A stretch of 64,000 nucleotides of DNA from Halomonas sp. M4R1S46 (lineage in GTDB: Bacteria; Pseudomonadota; Gammaproteobacteria; Pseudomonadales; Halomonadaceae): the NCBI RefSeq assembly GCF_025725685.1, contig NZ_CP107008.1:1612001-1676000 (forward strand). Direction: 5' to 3'. Below the pieces are notes generated by a model. The model was given only the letters and a program-made list of their open reading frames with translations, made no database searches and had not been told where the DNA came from. A program made the position numbers and the translations under genes. Below are positions 1-8,060 of this stretch, one piece after another; position 1 is the first letter of the stretch, and every line of letters starts with the position of its first letter.

Positions 1-130
1 GGACTGCGACTACCTGGGGCCCTGGCTGGTGGGACTGCGCCTCGACGGCCGCCGGCTCTGGGTCTGGCCCGACAGCAGCGATGCGGCTTCCCGGCGCATC
101 CTGCGGCGCTGGCTGGTGTCACTGCCCTGA
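1..130 (+). CDS. ygfX: C-terminal end of a YgfX-like inner-membrane protein (partial)
   Basis: The last 42 codons of a gene whose start lies before the window. The readable tail ends in VWPDSSDAASRRILRRWL, which resembles the end of YgfX/CptA proteins, where a phenylalanine- or tryptophan-proline-aspartate turn is followed by an Arg-rich helix. In Pseudomonas and relatives the sdhE-ygfX pair lies next to nadB, and here nadB is the convergent neighbour, which supports the call. YgfX is a small two-helix membrane protein paired with the flavinylation factor SdhE. With only the tail visible the identification is tentative. Confidence 0.5.
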   Translation, partial: DCDYLGPWLVGLRLDGRRLWVWPDSSDAASRRILRRWLVSLP

Positions 131-156
131 ACCCGCGGTGCCCTGCGTGTGGGCGT

Positions 157-194
157 CGACGACCGCCCCGGGAGGCACCTCGGGGCGGTCGTCG
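157..194. terminator. Bidirectional hairpin between ygfX-like gene and nadB
   Basis: Perfect 14-bp stem CGACGACCGCCCCG (157-170) with CGGGGCGGTCGTCG (181-194) and a 10-base loop. It lies between two convergent stop codons (130 and 206). There is no T-run, so termination efficiency is uncertain, but the position fits a shared terminator. Confidence 0.6.
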
Positions 195-205
195 CGTGAC
201 CGGGT

Positions 206-1786
206 TCAGGGGCCGGCCAGGTCGCCGAGATGGATCCGCGAGGGGCGGGGCGACGGGTCGCCATGCACGGGACAGTCGGGGTTGAAGTGCAGGCCCCGCG
301 ACTCCCGGCGGGCCCGAGCGCAGGCCACGGTCAGCCGGGCCAGGCGCAGGGCGTGCCACAGGCTCGCCAGCTCCTCGTCCGGGGCGGCTTCGGGCAGGCG
401 CGGCGCCAGTCGGGCGGCCAGCTCGGCCAGGGCCTCGGCGGCTTCGTCGAGGCCGGCATCCCGGCGCACGATGGCCACCCGCGCACTCATGATCCGGCGC
501 ATCTCGTCGCGCAGGGCCGCGATCTCCTCCCGCGGGACCGGTATCCGGCCGGGCTGCCAGGTCGTCAGGGGGGCATCGCCGGCCGGCGGGGCGTGGCGCA
601 GGCGCCGACCGCAGCTGCGGGCGAAGGCCAGGCATTCCAGCAGCGAGTTGCTGGCCATGCGGTTGGCGCCGTGCAGGCCGGTGCCGGCGACCTCGCCGAT
701 GGCGTGGAGACGCGGGACGGTGGTGGTGCCTTCCAGGTTGGTGGTGACCCCGCCGCAGCTGTAGTGGGCCGCCGGGACCACCGGGATCGGCGTGCGCGCG
801 ATATCCAGGCCCCGGGAGGCGCAGTGGGCGTGGATGGTGGGGAAGTGGTGGCGGATCGCCGCCTCGCCGAGGTGACGGATGTCGAGCAGCACGTGATCGG
901 TGCCGGTACGCTGCATCTCGGCATCGATGGCGCGAGCCACGATGTCGCGGGGCGCCAGCTCGGCGCGGGGGTCCACGCCGGGCATGAAGCGCTCGCCCTC
1001 GCCATTGAGCAGCAGGCCGCCCTCGCCGCGTACCGCCTCGCTGATCAGGAAGGGCGCGCCCTCGGGGTCATAGAGGCAGGTGGGATGGAACTGCTGGAAC
1101 TCGAGGTTCATCAGCTCGGCGCCCAGTTCGGCCGCCATCATCATGCCTTCGCCGCTGGCCGGTCGGGGACTGGTGGTATGCCGGTACAGGCCGCTGGCCC
1201 CGCCGGTGGCCAGCACGGTATCCGCTGCCAGCAGGCGGTGCAGCTGGCCATCCTCGTCGAGGCAGTGCGCGCCGCGGCAGTGACCGGCACTGTCGCCGAT
1301 CAGCCCGATGGCGGTCAGGTCGGTGCGCAGGACGATGGCGGGGTGGGCCTGCACGTGCGCCATCAGGGTCTCGACCACGGCCCGCCCGGTGGCATCGTCG
1401 GCGTGGATGATGCGCCGCGCCCCATGGCCGCCTTCCCGGGTCAGGTGATAGGGGTAGCCGGCTTCGGGGTCGGGGTCCGGGGTGAAGGGCACGCCCAGCG
1501 ACAGCAGCCAGCCGATGGCGGCGGGGCCCTGCTCCACGGTGAAGCGCACCGCGGCCTCGTCGCAGAGGCCGTCGCCGGCCACCAGGGTATCGGCGACATG
1601 GGCCTCGACGTCATCCTGGGGCGAGAGTACCGCGGCGATCCCGCCCTGGGCCCAGCGGCTCGCGCCCTGCTCGTCCCGGGCGGGCTGCAGCAGGGTCACG
1701 CGTCGCCGGTCGGCGACTTCCAGGGCCAACACCAGGCCGGCGATACCGCCGCCGATGATCAGCACCTCATGCTTGCTGTCGGTCAT
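206..1786 (-). CDS. nadB: L-aspartate oxidase NadB
   Basis: Flavoprotein (526 aa) that oxidises L-aspartate to iminoaspartate, the first step of NAD biosynthesis, in the cytoplasm. The FAD-binding Rossmann motif GGGIAG is at residues 12-17. Further family signatures are GGASGLYRHTTSPRPASGEG in the middle and PAAHYSCGGV near residue 350, which carries conserved active-site and flavin contacts; the C-terminal helical domain of the succinate dehydrogenase/fumarate reductase family follows. The ATG at 1786 is preferred over an upstream in-frame start because AAGGAC lies 6 bases before it. The gene starts inside the last 20 bases of the upstream FUSC gene, so the two are probably co-transcribed. 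Length is normal for the family. Confidence 0.97.
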   Translation of the reverse strand: MTDSKHEVLIIGGGIAGLVLALEVADRRRVTLLQPARDEQGASRWAQGGIAAVLSPQDDVEAHVADTLVAGDGLCDEAAVRFTVEQGPAAIGWLLSLGVPFTPDPDPEAGYPYHLTREGGHGARRIIHADDATGRAVVETLMAHVQAHPAIVLRTDLTAIGLIGDSAGHCRGAHCLDEDGQLHRLLAADTVLATGGASGLYRHTTSPRPASGEGMMMAAELGAELMNLEFQQFHPTCLYDPEGAPFLISEAVRGEGGLLLNGEGERFMPGVDPRAELAPRDIVARAIDAEMQRTGTDHVLLDIRHLGEAAIRHHFPTIHAHCASRGLDIARTPIPVVPAAHYSCGGVTTNLEGTTTVPRLHAIGEVAGTGLHGANRMASNSLLECLAFARSCGRRLRHAPPAGDAPLTTWQPGRIPVPREEIAALRDEMRRIMSARVAIVRRDAGLDEAAEALAELAARLAPRLPEAAPDEELASLWHALRLARLTVACARARRESRGLHFNPDCPVHGDPSPRPSRIHLGDLAGP

Positions 1787-2927
1787 CTGGCAGTCCTTGT
1801 TGATGGGCCGGCCGTGCGCCGGCGGGGCGGTCGAGGAGGCCATTGCGCGAGGCGCGCCGGCGCAGGCGCTGGCTGGGCAGGCGCTCCAGGCCGCCCAGCC
1901 GCTCGATGAGCTCGCCGGTCAGGCGGGCGAGCTCCCGGTTGAGCCACAGGTAGCCGCTGGGGCTGAACAGTGCGCGACCGTCCTCGCCGTGGGCATCGGC
2001 GGCCAGGCCGGCGTGGCGCTGCAGGTCGAAGGGCGCGACGCGCACCTCGACGGGGTGGCCGGTGCGCACCTGGAAGGCCAGGCTGCCGATTCCCCGGGCC
2101 AGGGTATGCTGCTGATCGCGAAGGCCGCCCATGGCATCGATCCGGTCATGGCCGGCGCGGGTATTCCAGTGGGTCTCCAGCAGCAGCTCGATGGTCGAGA
2201 GCATGCGTCGCTGCAGGGAGATGATGTCGTCGAGCTCGCCTCGGCGCAGCCGCCCCTCGCGGTGGATGGCGTCGACCATGCCGCGCTGCTTGACCAGCAG
2301 GCCGCTGCAGGCCTTGAGCAGCTCGCGGGTGTCCAGGTCCGGCGCCGCGGTGGCCGAGGTGTGGGCATGGTAGAGGCGCGCCATGCGATCCAGGTTGTCG
2401 GCGAGCATGAAGCGCAGCATGTCGGTGGCCTTGTGGGGCAGGACCGCCACGGTGACCCCGATGCCGATCAGTGTGCCGAGCAGCACGTCGAAGCTGCGCC
2501 ACAGCGCCACGCCCAGCTCCTGGTTGCCGTCGCCGACCACCAGCAGCAGGCTGATGGCGAACATCAGGCCGCCGTAGCCGTAGCGCTTGCCGAAGGTCAT
2601 CCAGGTGCCCAGGGCGATGGCCAGCAGGGTCCCCAGCGGCACCAGGCCGGCCCAGGGCAGGGGGGCGGCGGCGATCAGCAGCAGGCCCCAGGCGGCCCCG
2701 AGCAGGGTGCCGAGCAGGCGTTGCCGGCCCTTGTCGAGCACGCCGCCGATATGCGGCAGGTTGCCCATCACCATCACGGTGCTGACCAGAGCCCAGCCGC
2801 TGTGCTGGATCGCGAAGAGTTCGGTGACGGCGTAGGTCACGCACAGGGCGAGGGCGACACGCAGGACGTGCAGCTTGCGGCGGTGACGATGGCTGAAGTA
2901 CGGATCGCGCAGACGCGCCAGGATCAT
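1767..2927 (-). CDS. FUSC-family integral membrane protein
   Basis: A 386-aa protein whose N-terminal half holds about six hydrophobic segments, starting near residue 20 (VLRVALALCVTYAVTELF), with the conserved HSGWALVSTVMVM and RLLGTLLGAAWG stretches typical of the fusaric-acid resistance/YccS-type FUSC family. The C-terminal half (from about residue 190) is soluble and helical. Members are thought to act in efflux of aromatic acids; the substrate here is unknown. The ATG at 2927 was chosen because the longer open frame runs back through the tRNA-Leu gene, which cannot be coding. The stop overlaps the nadB start by 20 bases. Confidence 0.8.
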   Translation of the reverse strand: MILARLRDPYFSHRHRRKLHVLRVALALCVTYAVTELFAIQHSGWALVSTVMVMGNLPHIGGVLDKGRQRLLGTLLGAAWGLLLIAAAPLPWAGLVPLGTLLAIALGTWMTFGKRYGYGGLMFAISLLLVVGDGNQELGVALWRSFDVLLGTLIGIGVTVAVLPHKATDMLRFMLADNLDRMARLYHAHTSATAAPDLDTRELLKACSGLLVKQRGMVDAIHREGRLRRGELDDIISLQRRMLSTIELLLETHWNTRAGHDRIDAMGGLRDQQHTLARGIGSLAFQVRTGHPVEVRVAPFDLQRHAGLAADAHGEDGRALFSPSGYLWLNRELARLTGELIERLGGLERLPSQRLRRRASRNGLLDRPAGARPAHQQGLPDDRQQA

Positions 2928-2985
2928 GAAGCGACGCCCCGTTGGATGGCCGGGCTCAAGATGAGTCGAAACGCTGACTGCGGTA

Positions 2986-3072
2986 TGGTGCCCGGAGCCG
3001 GGCTCGAACCGGCACGGTGTTGCCACCGAGGGATTTTAAGTCCCTTGCGTCTACCAATTTCGCCATCCGGGC
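2986..3072 (-). tRNA. leuZ: tRNA-Leu (anticodon TAA)
   Basis: An 87-base tRNA read on the minus strand, beginning GCCCGGA and ending TCCGGGC-A-CCA with the CCA encoded. The anticodon loop reads ACTTAAAAT, giving TAA. A long variable arm (CGGTGGCAACACCG) marks a class II tRNA. It is the third tRNA in a Gly-Cys-Leu run downstream of pgsA, the same order as glyW-cysT-leuZ in E. coli. Confidence 0.96.
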
Positions 3073-3101
3073 GGGGTTCGAGCGGGCTGCTATAGGAATG
3101 A

Positions 3102-3175
3102 TGGAGGCTGGAGTCGGAATCGAACCGGCGTACACGGAGTTGCAGTCCGCTGCATAACCACTCTGCCATCCAGCC
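3102..3175 (-). tRNA. cysT: tRNA-Cys (anticodon GCA)
   Basis: A 74-base tRNA on the minus strand with acceptor GGCTGGA/TCCAGCC, U discriminator as expected for cysteine, encoded CCA, and anticodon GCA in the loop ACTGCAACT. It lies 29 bases from tRNA-Leu and 26 bases from tRNA-Gly, so the three are likely processed from one transcript. Confidence 0.96.
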
Positions 3176-3201
3176 TCATGAGTCGTGCCATTCTTGGGGA
3201 A

Positions 3202-3276
3202 TGGAGCGGGAAACGAGATTCGAACTCGCGACCCTCGCCTTGGCAAGGCGATGCTCTACCACTGAGCTATTCCCGC
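3202..3276 (-). tRNA. glyW: tRNA-Gly (anticodon GCC)
   Basis: A 75-base tRNA on the minus strand with acceptor GCGGGAA/TTCCCGC, encoded CCA, and anticodon GCC in the loop TTGCCAA. First of the Gly-Cys-Leu run, 63 bases after the pgsA stop codon. Confidence 0.96.
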
Positions 3277-3339
3277 CTGACTCGAGGACGCATTATACGG
3301 ATAAGTCGGTGACTGTCAAACGGTTTTCTCGGCCTGTCG

Positions 3340-3888
3340 TCACATCGAGCGGCTCAGGTGCGGCCAGGCGGCGCGCAGGTAGTCGATCATCGACCACAGC
3401 GTCAGCAGGGCGGCCACATAGAGGGTCGCGACGCCCAGCATGGCGATGGGGGTGCCCGGGGCGAAGGCCAGCAGCAGCAGCAGGGCGATCATCTGCAGGC
3501 TGGTCTTGAACTTGCCGATCCAGGACACCGCCACCGTGCCGCGCTTGCCCATCTCGGCCATCCATTCGCGCAGCGCCGAGATGACGATCTCGCGGCCGAT
3601 GATGACCAGCGCCGGGAGGGTCAGCCAGCTGGCGTCGTAGCGTTCGATGAGCAGGGCCAGGGCCACGGCGACCATCAGCTTGTCGGCCACCGGATCGAGG
3701 AAGGCGCCGAAGGGCGTGGACTGGTCCCAGCGCCGGGCCAGGTAGCCGTCCAGCCAGTCGGTCACCGAGGCCAGGCCGAACAGTCCCGCGGCGAGCGGCA
3801 TGCTCCAGGAGACGGGCAGATAGAACAGCACCACCAGCAGCGGGATGAAGATGATTCTGGCCAGGGTCAGGATGTTGGGGATGTTCAT
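3340..3888 (-). CDS. pgsA: CDP-diacylglycerol--glycerol-3-phosphate 3-phosphatidyltransferase
   Basis: Integral membrane enzyme (182 aa) that joins CDP-diacylglycerol and glycerol 3-phosphate to make phosphatidylglycerophosphate, the precursor of phosphatidylglycerol and cardiolipin. The CDP-alcohol phosphatidyltransferase signature D-G-x2-A-R-x8-G-x3-D-x3-D is complete (DGYLAR, then GAFLDPVAD). Hydrophobic segments flank it. The ATG at 3888 gives the usual N-terminus MNIPNILTLARI; the open frame extends further upstream but that part is unlike the family. It follows uvrC closely and precedes the tRNA run. Confidence 0.95.
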   Translation of the reverse strand: MNIPNILTLARIIFIPLLVVLFYLPVSWSMPLAAGLFGLASVTDWLDGYLARRWDQSTPFGAFLDPVADKLMVAVALALLIERYDASWLTLPALVIIGREIVISALREWMAEMGKRGTVAVSWIGKFKTSLQMIALLLLLAFAPGTPIAMLGVATLYVAALLTLWSMIDYLRAAWPHLSRSM

Positions 3889-3962
3889 CGGAAGCTGCGG
3901 TCCTTGCCTGTATGGAGAGGGGATGCCGTGATGTCGGGCTATTCTATCCAGCTTGGCCGCGC

Positions 3963-5777
3963 TCATCCATGCAGGGCACGATGAATCGCCTCGGCCAGGG
4001 TGGCGCTGATGCCGGGCACCCGGGCGAGCTCCTCCCGGCTGGCCTGCTTGACCCCCTGCAGGCCGCCGAAGAAGCGCAACAGCTCGCGGCGACGCCGCGG
4101 ACCGACGCCGGGGATCTCCTGCAGGGTGGAGGTGCGCCGGGCCTTGTCGCGCCGTGCCCGGTGGCCGGCGATGGCGAAACGGTGTGACTCGTCGCGGATG
4201 TGCTGCAGCAGGTGCAGGGCCGGCGAGGTGCCGTCCAGGTCGAGGGTGCGGTTCACGGTCTCGATGTACAGGGTCTCCAGTCCGGCCTTGCGGGTGGTGC
4301 CCTTGGCCACGCCCAGCAGGTGGACGCCGGTGACCCCGAGTTCCTCGAAGACCTCGCGGGCCATGTTGAGCTGCCCCTTGCCGCCATCGACGATGAGAAT
4401 GTCCGGGCGTTCGCCCTCGCCCTCCTTCAGACGCCGGAAGCGGCGAGTCAGCGCCTGGCGCATGGCGCCGTAGTCGTCGCCGGCTTCCACGCCCTCGATG
4501 TTGAAGCGCCGGTAGTCCGACTTGCGCGGGCCGCTGGCATCGAACACCACGCAGGAGGCCACCGTGGCCTCGCCATGGCTATGGCTGATGTCGAAGCACT
4601 CCAGCCGCGCCGGCGTGGTCTCCAGGGCGAGCGCCTCGCGCAGGGCCTCGAAGCGCCTGGTGAGCTGGTTCTGGCTGGCCAGCTGGCCGGCCAGCTGCTG
4701 CTCGGCGTTGGTGCGGGCGAGCTCGCGCCACTGGGCGCGGTGGCCGCGAACCTGGTCGGTGACCCGGATGCGCCTGCCGGCGCGCTCGCCCAGGGCGCGG
4801 GCGATCAGGGCGGCATCGGGCAGCGGGTGGCTGGTGATCACCTCGGTGGGGATTTCCCGGCTCTGCCCCAGGTAGAACTGGCTGACGAAGTCGCCGAGCA
4901 GGGCCTCGGGGCCCAGGTCCAGGCCGTTGGCGGGCTCATGGTGGCGGGCGCCGAGCAGGCGGCCCTGGCGCACGGTGAGCACCGAGATGCACAGCGCGCC
5001 GGGGCGCGTGGCCAGGGCGAAGACGTCGGCGTCGCCGCCGCCGGTATCGACGAACTGGCGCTGCTGCAGCTGGCGGAGGTGCTGGATCTGGTCGCGCAGC
5101 CGGGCCGCCTCCTCGAAGTCCAGCGCCTGGCTGGCCGCCTCCATGTCCCGGGTCAGCTCACGAGTCACCGCCTCGCTCTTGCCCTCCAGGCACTGCACCG
5201 CATGCTCCAGGTCGCGGCGATAGTCCGCCTCGCCGATATAGCCGACGCAGGGCGCGCTGCAGCGGCCGATCTGGTATTGCAGGCAGGGCCGGGTGCGATG
5301 GGCGAAGACGCTGTCCTCGCAGTTGCGGATGCGGAAGATCTTCTGCATCAGCGACAGGCTCTCGCGCACCGCGCCGCTGCTGGGGTAGGGACCCAGGTAG
5401 CGCCCGTCGTCGTGGCGCGCGCGGGCCCGCTTGTACTCCAGGGCGGGGAAGGGGTGACGGTCGGTGACGAAGACGAACGGGTAGGACTTGTCGTCGCGCA
5501 GCAGGATGTTGTAGGGCGGGCGCTGTTCCTTGATCAGCGTCTGCTCGAGCAGCAGTGCCTCGGTCTCGCTGTTGGTGACCGTGACCTGGATGTCGGCGAT
5601 GCGCGAGACCAGCGCCTGGGTCTTGGTGTTCAGGGCGCCCCGGAAATAGCTGGCCAGGCGCGCCTTGAGCCGGCGGGCCTTGCCCACATAGAGGGTCTCG
5701 CCCTGCTCGTCGAGCATGCGATAGACCCCCGGGGACTCGGTGACGGTATCGAGGAAATGACGGGAATCGAAACTCAT
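3963..5777 (-). CDS. uvrC: UvrABC system protein C (excinuclease)
   Basis: A 604-aa nuclease that makes both incisions in nucleotide excision repair after UvrB loads at a lesion. Order of domains: GIY-YIG nuclease at about 15-95 (PGVYRM, then TLYVGKA and the LLLEQTLIKEQRPPYN region), a UvrB-binding helical hairpin around 200-235, the RNase H-like second nuclease with CFDISHSHGE and VDGGKGQLN, and a C-terminal helix-hairpin-helix pair (EIPGVGPRRRRELLRFFGG). Length is normal. It lies directly downstream of the gacA response regulator, as uvrC does after uvrY/gacA in many gammaproteobacteria. Confidence 0.97.
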   Translation of the reverse strand: MSFDSRHFLDTVTESPGVYRMLDEQGETLYVGKARRLKARLASYFRGALNTKTQALVSRIADIQVTVTNSETEALLLEQTLIKEQRPPYNILLRDDKSYPFVFVTDRHPFPALEYKRARARHDDGRYLGPYPSSGAVRESLSLMQKIFRIRNCEDSVFAHRTRPCLQYQIGRCSAPCVGYIGEADYRRDLEHAVQCLEGKSEAVTRELTRDMEAASQALDFEEAARLRDQIQHLRQLQQRQFVDTGGGDADVFALATRPGALCISVLTVRQGRLLGARHHEPANGLDLGPEALLGDFVSQFYLGQSREIPTEVITSHPLPDAALIARALGERAGRRIRVTDQVRGHRAQWRELARTNAEQQLAGQLASQNQLTRRFEALREALALETTPARLECFDISHSHGEATVASCVVFDASGPRKSDYRRFNIEGVEAGDDYGAMRQALTRRFRRLKEGEGERPDILIVDGGKGQLNMAREVFEELGVTGVHLLGVAKGTTRKAGLETLYIETVNRTLDLDGTSPALHLLQHIRDESHRFAIAGHRARRDKARRTSTLQEIPGVGPRRRRELLRFFGGLQGVKQASREELARVPGISATLAEAIHRALHG

Positions 5778-5819
5778 CGCGGCGCCGGTGGTGGATGAAA
5801 CGGGAGCGTCATCCTATCA

Positions 5820-5839
5820 GACCCGCCACCGGGCGGGTC
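5820..5839. terminator. Hairpin at the end of gacA
   Basis: GACCCGCC (5820-5827) pairs with GGCGGGTC (5832-5839) around a 4-base loop. The stem overlaps the gacA stop codon on the minus strand. There is no T-run, so it may only attenuate read-through into uvrC. Confidence 0.4.
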
Positions 5840-6485
5840 ATTCCACCTCGCTGAAGCCGTCCACCAGGCCGTGACGCAGTCCCAGGTGGGTCAGCTCCAC
5901 GTCGGAATGCACCCCGAGCTTCTCGAAGATGCGGTACCGATAGGTATTGACGGTCTTGGGGCTCAGGAACATGCGGTCGGCGATGTCGGCCACCTTCTGG
6001 CAGTTGACGATCATCATCGCCACCTGCAGCTCGCGCTGGGAGAGCTGGTCGAAGGGGTTGTCGCTGGAATCGATGCGCGACAGCACCAGGCGCTGGGCGA
6101 TCTCCGGGCTGACGTAGCGTTGGCCGGCGAAGACCCCGCGGATCGCCTGGACCATCTCGTCCTGCTGGCAGCCCTTGCTGATGAAGCCATGGGCGCCGGC
6201 CTCCAGCAGCCGCTGGGCGAAGGCCTCCTCGAGGAAGGCCGTCAGCACCAGGATGCGGACGTCGCTGGTGAAGCGGTGGATCTTGCGCGTGGCCTCCAGT
6301 CCCCCGATGCCGGGCATGCGGATATCCATCAGCACGATATCCGGCTTGAGCTGACGCGCCTGTCGAATGGCCTCCTCGCCATCCGCGGCCTCGCCGATCA
6401 CGCTGATATCGGCCTCGGCATTCAGCAGGTGGGCGATGCTGGTCCTAACCAGGTGATGATCATCGGCAACGAGAACCCTGATCAA
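5838..6485 (-). CDS. gacA: GacA/UvrY-type two-component response regulator
   Basis: A 215-aa NarL/FixJ-family regulator. The receiver domain (1-120) has the acidic pair D8-D9, phospho-acceptor D54 (IVLMDIRMPG) and switch residues; the LuxR-type helix-turn-helix at about 145-205 contains ADRMFLSPKTVNTYRYRIFEKL. In the family it is activated by the GacS/BarA kinase and drives transcription of CsrA-binding small RNAs. The start is a TTG at 6485: AGGAG sits 8 bases upstream and the protein then begins at the conserved IRVLVADDH, giving the normal family length, while the upstream ATG has no such support. It heads the conserved gacA-uvrC-pgsA run. Confidence 0.92.
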   Translation of the reverse strand: MIRVLVADDHHLVRTSIAHLLNAEADISVIGEAADGEEAIRQARQLKPDIVLMDIRMPGIGGLEATRKIHRFTSDVRILVLTAFLEEAFAQRLLEAGAHGFISKGCQQDEMVQAIRGVFAGQRYVSPEIAQRLVLSRIDSSDNPFDQLSQRELQVAMMIVNCQKVADIADRMFLSPKTVNTYRYRIFEKLGVHSDVELTHLGLRHGLVDGFSEVE

Positions 6486-6652
6486 GGCAGGTGCTCCTGA
6501 ACGAAGTTGAGAATGAAAGGGTGGGCATGCCACGGCATGACGCTGGCGCGTTGCTCGTCATCCCGGGCGGCTCACGATGCCCTTAGCGTGGCACAACATC
6601 ATCCTAAGGGGAATTGGCGTCAGTCCCGGGGATGGTTTTTCTCATGGCGGGG

Positions 6653-6681
6653 TTGACGGTCTCCCGGTCAGGACGTAATAT
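6653..6681 (+). promoter_or_regulatory. Sigma-70 promoter of tRNA-Ala
   Basis: TTGACG (6653-6658) and TAATAT (6676-6681) with a 17-base spacer, about 40 bases before the tRNA 5' end. Near-consensus hexamers and a GC-rich stretch after the -10 are typical of stable-RNA promoters. Confidence 0.75.
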
Positions 6682-6720
6682 TCGCCTCGTTCTCGCAAGG
6701 CAGGAACGGCGAGACAGCGT

Positions 6721-6796
6721 GGGGCCTTAGCTCAGCTGGGAGAGCGCAACACTGGCAGTGTTGAGGTCAGCGGTTCGATCCCGCTAGGCTCCACCA
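6721..6796 (+). tRNA. tRNA-Ala (anticodon GGC)
   Basis: A 76-base tRNA with acceptor GGGGCCT/AGGCTCC (one G-U pair), A discriminator and encoded CCA. The anticodon loop CTGGCAG gives GGC. It stands alone, with its own promoter and terminator. Confidence 0.96.
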
Positions 6797-6813
6797 ACAA
6801 GTTTCAGAGAATC

Positions 6814-6846
6814 AGCCGCTTGGTGCTATGCACCAGGCGGCTTTTT
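6814..6846 (+). terminator. Rho-independent terminator of tRNA-Ala
   Basis: AGCCGCTTGGTG pairs with CACCAGGCGGCT (one internal mismatch region) around a short loop and is followed by TTTTTC. It begins 17 bases after the tRNA. Confidence 0.85.
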
Positions 6847-7020
6847 CGTGTGCCCGTAAAAAATCCGAAAAACTCCACACCGCTTTTGCCCGTCAGCTCG
6901 CCGGCGAGCAGGACGTCGTTGCGAAGTTCCGGGCGGACGAGATCATCCTGCCCCAGGCTCGACGGCAGTTCAGCGGCCTCGAGGCGGGAGCCGGTGAGGT
7001 GGCGGGGAGCAGCGGTGGGA
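6847..7020. other. Gap between tRNA-Ala terminator and the insertion sequence
   Basis: Together with the IS left end this leaves 312 bases without a gene before the transposase start at 7109. One minus-strand frame stays open from the IS edge to about 6810, but it has no start codon, runs through the terminator and matches nothing I recognise. It may be decayed sequence. Confidence 0.5.
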
Positions 7021-7026
7021 CCTAGC
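7021..7026. repeat. Left copy of 6-bp target site duplication
   Basis: CCTAGC, repeated directly at 8055-8060 on the other side of the element. One further base on either side also matches, so the exact length is 6 or 7. Confidence 0.85.
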
Positions 7027-8054
7027 TGTGATCTCTCGGTAGGTTGTTCATCCGGAACCTACCCGGACAATTGGAGGTGCGACCCAAACCAACCTCCAGG
7101 AGGCCCGGATGAACACCCATAAGAATGCCCGTCTCACACCGCATGGTCGAGCCCTGCTGGTCCGCCGAGTCGTTGACGAAGGGCTCCGGCCCGAGGAGGT
7201 CGCCCAGGCGCAAGGTGTCAGTGTGAGGACGGTCTACAAGTGGGTGCGCCGCTACCGGCAAGAGGGTGAGGCCGGGCTGCAGAACCGCTCTTCTCGTCCC
7301 CGTCGCTGCCCTCATGCGGTCCCTGCCGAGGTTCGCGAGCAGGTCCTCGAGCGTCGCCAGCAGCGCCAGACCTACCGCCAGATCGCCGAGCGGTTAGGGA
7401 TCGGACACAGCACGGTCGCACGGCTCCTCGAACGCGAGGGGCTGAATCGTCTCTCGGCCTTGGCACCTGCCCGTCCCGTGAATCGTTACGAGCATGACGC
7501 GCCGGGAGATCTACTGCACCTGGACATCAAGAAACTCGGCCGCTTCGAACGCCCAGGGCATCGTGTCACCGGCGATCGCCAGCAGAACACGCGGGGCGCC
7601 GGCTGGGAGTATGTTCACATCGCCATCGACGATCACTCGCGGGTCGCTTTCGGCACCCGCTATCCCGATGAAACCGGTTGGAGTGCGTGCTATGCCCTAT
7701 TGGAGGCCGTGCGTTACTACAGGAACCTGGGCATTCGCTTCACGCGCGTGCTGACCGACAATGGTGGATGCTACAAATCCAAGCCGTTCCGCCGCCTGTG
7801 CCGGCGTCTGGGACTGAAGCGCAAACGCACTCGACCCTATACGCCCCGCACCAATGGCAAGGCAGAGCGGTTCATTCAGACCGCGCTGCGGGAATGGGCC
7901 TACGCCCGGTCATACATCAGCTCGGAGGAGCGAGGCAGGCATCTGCCTGCCTGGCTTCATCAGTACAACTGGCATCGGCCACATGCCAGTCTGGATTATC
8001 GGCCTCCGGTTAGCCGGCTGAGGCTTTCCGTGAACAACCTGGTGGGTTTACACA
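7027..8054 (+). mobile_element. Complete IS481-family insertion sequence, 1028 bp
   Basis: The element runs from TGTG (7027) to CACA (8054). The terminal repeats are imperfect: both ends begin TGTG and share AGGTTGTTCA at positions 15-24 inward, with a diverged block between. One transposase gene fills it. The flanking direct repeat CCTAGC indicates a simple transposition event and that neither end has been lost. The element therefore looks intact and potentially mobile. Confidence 0.9.
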
Positions 8055-8059
8055 CCTAG
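7109..8059 (+). CDS. IS481-family transposase (DDE)
   Basis: A 316-aa transposase. An N-terminal helix-turn-helix pair (about 15-60, with VAQAQGVSVRTVYKWVRRY, then QNRSSRP; second HTH about 88-110) precedes the rve integrase core. The catalytic triad is D139 (HLDIK), D217 (LTDNGG) and E253 (KAERF), a 35-residue spacing between the last two as in canonical DDE enzymes. AGGAGG lies 5 bases before the ATG. The frame runs out of the element: the last codons use the terminal CACA, and the TAG stop (8057-8059) lies in the right target duplication. No frameshift is seen. Confidence 0.93.
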   Translation: MNTHKNARLTPHGRALLVRRVVDEGLRPEEVAQAQGVSVRTVYKWVRRYRQEGEAGLQNRSSRPRRCPHAVPAEVREQVLERRQQRQTYRQIAERLGIGHSTVARLLEREGLNRLSALAPARPVNRYEHDAPGDLLHLDIKKLGRFERPGHRVTGDRQQNTRGAGWEYVHIAIDDHSRVAFGTRYPDETGWSACYALLEAVRYYRNLGIRFTRVLTDNGGCYKSKPFRRLCRRLGLKRKRTRPYTPRTNGKAERFIQTALREWAYARSYISSEERGRHLPAWLHQYNWHRPHASLDYRPPVSRLRLSVNNLVGLHT

Positions 8060-8060
8060 C
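8055..8060. repeat. Right copy of 6-bp target site duplication
   Basis: CCTAGC, identical to 7021-7026. It supplies the stop codon of the transposase on the plus strand and, because it contains CTA, the stop of the small gene on the minus strand. Confidence 0.85.

Noticed and set aside
2924..3246. Two small minus-strand frames across the tRNA genes
   Set aside because: They translate the tRNA-Leu, tRNA-Cys and tRNA-Gly genes, which are unambiguous.
6810..7026. A decayed integrase or gene left of the IS on the minus strand
   Set aside because: The frame has no start, crosses the tRNA terminator and shows no integrase motif, so I call it unassigned sequence only.
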